NCBI RefSeq assembly: GCF_017573465.1
Contig: NZ_JAGEPF010000001.1
Location: 124,001-188,000 of the forward strand
DNA length: 64,000 nt
Direction: 5' to 3'
DNA from: Actinomadura violacea
GTDB lineage: Bacteria > Actinomycetota > Actinomycetes > Streptosporangiales > Streptosporangiaceae
Position 1 is the stretch's first letter; every line of letters begins with the position of its first letter. The notes below the pieces were generated by a model that was given only the letters and a program-made list of their open reading frames with translations, was not told the DNA's origin and ran no database searches. A program made the translations under genes and the position numbers. Below, one piece after another: positions 62,121 through 64,000 of the stretch.

Positions 62121-64000
62121 GGTGCTCCTTCCGTCGGCACGCGCGCGCGGCCGTGCTCGAACTCGCTCCTGAACAGGGCAACGCCGAGCGCCGCCGTGAT
62201 CCTCCCGGCAGCTCGGTTGATATCACCCATTTCGGCCTCGGGGAGGGGTGCCCCGGCGGACGCGCGCAGCGCGGCGGCCTCGCCGAGGAGCCGGGCCGCC
62301 TCGGCGTGCTCGGCGTCCTCGGTGTGCTGGCCCGCGAGGGAGCGCGCGCCCGCCACCCCTTCGAGCGCGAGCGCGACGGCGCGCGGGTCGCCGGTGGCGC
62401 GGGCACCGGCGAGCCCGTCCAGCTGGAGGGCGAGGGCGGCCCCGGCGTCGCCGCGCAGTTCCGCGACGTAGCCGAGCTGGGCGTGCAGGAACGCGATCCC
62501 GGCCGTCCCGCCGATGCCGCGCAGCCAGCCGAGCGGGGCGCGCAGGTGCCGCTCGGCGGCGCCGAGGTCGCCGCGCGCCCGCGCGACCAGCCCGAGCCCG
62601 ACCTCGGCGAACTCCTCGGCGGACCGCGCGGCCTGCCGCGTGGCGATCTCCAGGGCGCGTTCATGCAGGTCGCGGGCCTCGTCGAGGGCGCCGGTCAGCA
62701 GCGCGACGCGGCCGAGCCCGGACGTGCGGAACGACACCTCGGGCCACATCCCGAGATCTTCGGCGAGCCGCAGGCCCTCGCGGTGGTGGGCGGCGGCCGC
62801 CGCGTAGTCGCCGGTGATCTCGGCGCGGCGGCTGAGCGCGTCGGTCGCCTCCAGCCGTCCCCAGGCGTCGCCCAGGGACGTGAAGAGGTCCATGCTCTCG
62901 CCGCCGTCGCGTTCCATGGCCGCCAGGCCGCCGTGGACGATCGCGAACTTGGCGCGCGTCGCCAGCGCGGCGGCCGTGTACCAGGGATCGGCGCGCGCGC
63001 GGAACACCGCCAGGGCGTGCTCTACGCGCGACTGGTTCGCGCCGATGTCGCCGTACGCCCAGTGGGCGTGGCTGAGGAACCACTCAGCCCGCGCATAGGC
63101 GAACGAGTCCGTGTCCTTGTAGCGCTCAAGGGCGGTGACGCGCAGCCGCTCGGAATCGGTGGTCTCGCCCGCCAGCATGGTGAAACCCGCGAGCCACGTC
63201 TCGGCCTCGATGCGCCCCGGCTCCGCCGTAGCGGACGCCTCCAGCGCTTCCTTGAAGGCGCATTGCGCCTCGCTGAACCGTCCGCGCAGGTACCAGTACC
63301 AGCCCAGCGCGTTCGCCAGCGGGAGCCCCGCCCCGTGGTCGAGGGCGGCCAGCAGGTTCGCGCCCTCCTGGTCGAGCCGCTCCAGCCATGCGCACTGCTC
63401 AGGCCCGCGCAGTGCCTCGGCCGCCTGCTGCGCAAGGCCGGTGTAGTACCGGACATGGCTCCGCCGTAGCGCGGCCTCCTCGTCCGCCTCGCGCAGCCGT
63501 TCCAGCCCGTATGCGGCGACCGACTCCAGAAGGCGGTAGCGGCCGTCCCGCGCGCGCACAACGAGCGAGCGGTCCACGAGCCGCGCCAGCACCCCGGCGT
63601 CCGCGCCGCAGACCTCCTCCGCCGCCGCGAGGGTGCAGCCGCCCGCGTGGACGGCGAGGCGCCGCAGCACCGCCCGCTCCTCCTCACCGAGCAGGCCCCA
63701 GCTCCAGTCGATCACCGCGCGGAGCGTCCGCTGCCGCTCCGGGCCGCCGCGCCGGCCGCCCGCCAGCACCCGGAACCGGTCGTCCAGCCGCGCCGCCAGC
63801 TCCCGCACCCCGAAAGCCCGGACGCGCGTCGCCGCCAGCTCCAGCGCGAGCGGGACGCCGTCCAGCCGCCGACAGACCGAGGCGACCCACGGCGCGGACG
63901 CCGCGTCCAGTGCGAAGTCCGGGTCCGCCGCCGACGCCCGCGCCGCGAACAGCCGGACGGCGCCGGACTCCAGCAGCGCGTCCGGCGCGCTCTCCCGGCC
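62117..64000 (-). CDS. AfsR/LuxR-like STAND regulator, C-terminal part (5' end outside window)
   Basis: The frame is open to the right edge (627 residues seen). The visible part starts in the end of an NB-ARC ATPase domain (DGVPLALELAATRVRAF, RTLRAVIDWSWGLLGEEERAVLRRLAV), then a winged helix (SLVVRARDGRYRLLESVAAYGLERL) and about 400 residues of TPR-like helices (NALGWYWYLRGRFSEAQCAFKEAL). No DNA-binding domain is seen at the C-terminus, so it should be N-terminal (SARP/BTAD type) or absent. It overlaps nat by 4 bp and may activate it. Confidence 0.85.
   Translation of the reverse strand, partial: GRESAPDALLESGAVRLFAARASAADPDFALDAASAPWVASVCRRLDGVPLALELAATRVRAFGVRELAARLDDRFRVLAGGRRGGPERQRTLRAVIDWSWGLLGEEERAVLRRLAVHAGGCTLAAAEEVCGADAGVLARLVDRSLVVRARDGRYRLLESVAAYGLERLREADEEAALRRSHVRYYTGLAQQAAEALRGPEQCAWLERLDQEGANLLAALDHGAGLPLANALGWYWYLRGRFSEAQCAFKEALEASATAEPGRIEAETWLAGFTMLAGETTDSERLRVTALERYKDTDSFAYARAEWFLSHAHWAYGDIGANQSRVEHALAVFRARADPWYTAAALATRAKFAIVHGGLAAMERDGGESMDLFTSLGDAWGRLEATDALSRRAEITGDYAAAAAHHREGLRLAEDLGMWPEVSFRTSGLGRVALLTGALDEARDLHERALEIATRQAARSAEEFAEVGLGLVARARGDLGAAERHLRAPLGWLRGIGGTAGIAFLHAQLGYVAELRGDAGAALALQLDGLAGARATGDPRAVALALEGVAGARSLAGQHTEDAEHAEAARLLGEAAALRASAGAPLPEAEMGDINRAAGRITAALGVALFRSEFEHGRARVPTEGAP

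Noticed and set aside
56135..64000. Secondary-metabolite cluster
   Set aside because: Regulators and an acetyltransferase are present, but there are no synthases, carriers or tailoring sets in the window.

Overview
This 64 kb window is chromosomal DNA from a high-GC, Gram-positive actinomycete. The evidence is very high third-position GC, frequent GTG and some TTG starts, actinobacterial families (BldC, a DUF3073 protein, valine dehydrogenase, lipobox lipoproteins, small-type PurL) and many leaderless genes with a TAnnnT box 6-7 nt before the start codon. The order purF-purM-DUF3073-vdh-hypothetical-bldC matches what I recall of the Streptomyces coelicolor SCO4086-4091 region. The PurL extension and overall flavour suggest Streptosporangiales, perhaps Actinomadura or a relative; that placement is inference. 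I see no phage, insertion sequence, CRISPR array, tRNA or rRNA.

Layout. 0-6 kb: tail of an unknown gene, an OmpA-type lipoprotein, a TetR regulator divergent from a TIM-barrel-like protein, a GNAT acetyltransferase coupled to a second translation initiation factor IF-1 behind a possible WhiB7-like promoter and leader peptide, and a secreted lipase. 6-12 kb: the bkdABC branched-chain 2-oxoacid dehydrogenase operon and a beta-helix membrane protein. 11.7-29 kb: purine biosynthesis in two blocks, purS/(ATPase)/purQ/purL and purF/purM. Between the blocks lie two GNATs, a patch of small poorly conserved genes, a coiled-coil cell-wall protein, a subtilisin, a receptor-like Ser/Thr (pseudo)kinase, a sterol-carrier protein, a LamG protein and a small membrane protein. 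29-35 kb: DUF3073, vdh, a hypothetical and the developmental regulator bldC, followed by TetR and LacI regulators.

35-45 kb: a lipoprotein amidase, an MFS exporter divergent from its ArsR-type regulator, a methyltransferase, a CaCA exchanger, pyrD, a Trp/Arg-rich repeat membrane protein and a repeat lipoprotein. 44-50 kb: a solitary ammonium transporter with GlnR-like boxes, divergent from a complete sugar ABC importer (binding protein, two permeases, ATPase) in the LpqY-SugABC order. 50-56 kb: a DUF2071 protein, a membrane protein, a polysaccharide deacetylase, an Orn/Lys/Arg decarboxylase, DUF3140, two small charged proteins and MgtC. 56-64 kb: a large LuxR-type ATPase regulator, an erythromycin-esterase-like protein lacking its catalytic pair, an AhpD-like protein next to an Rrf2 regulator, an arylamine N-acetyltransferase and an AfsR-like regulator running off the right edge.

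The genes are mostly primary metabolism (purines, pyrimidine DHODH, branched-chain amino acid catabolism, nitrogen and sugar uptake) plus envelope and regulatory functions. Valine dehydrogenase and BkdABC act in sequence in branched-chain amino acid degradation and supply branched acyl-CoA starters. The most unusual items are the roughly 385-residue repeat-rich extension on PurL, the leader-peptide-controlled GNAT/IF-1 operon, the Trp/Arg repeat membrane protein, the kinase lacking its HRD aspartate, and three palindromic DnaA-box pairs inside genes.
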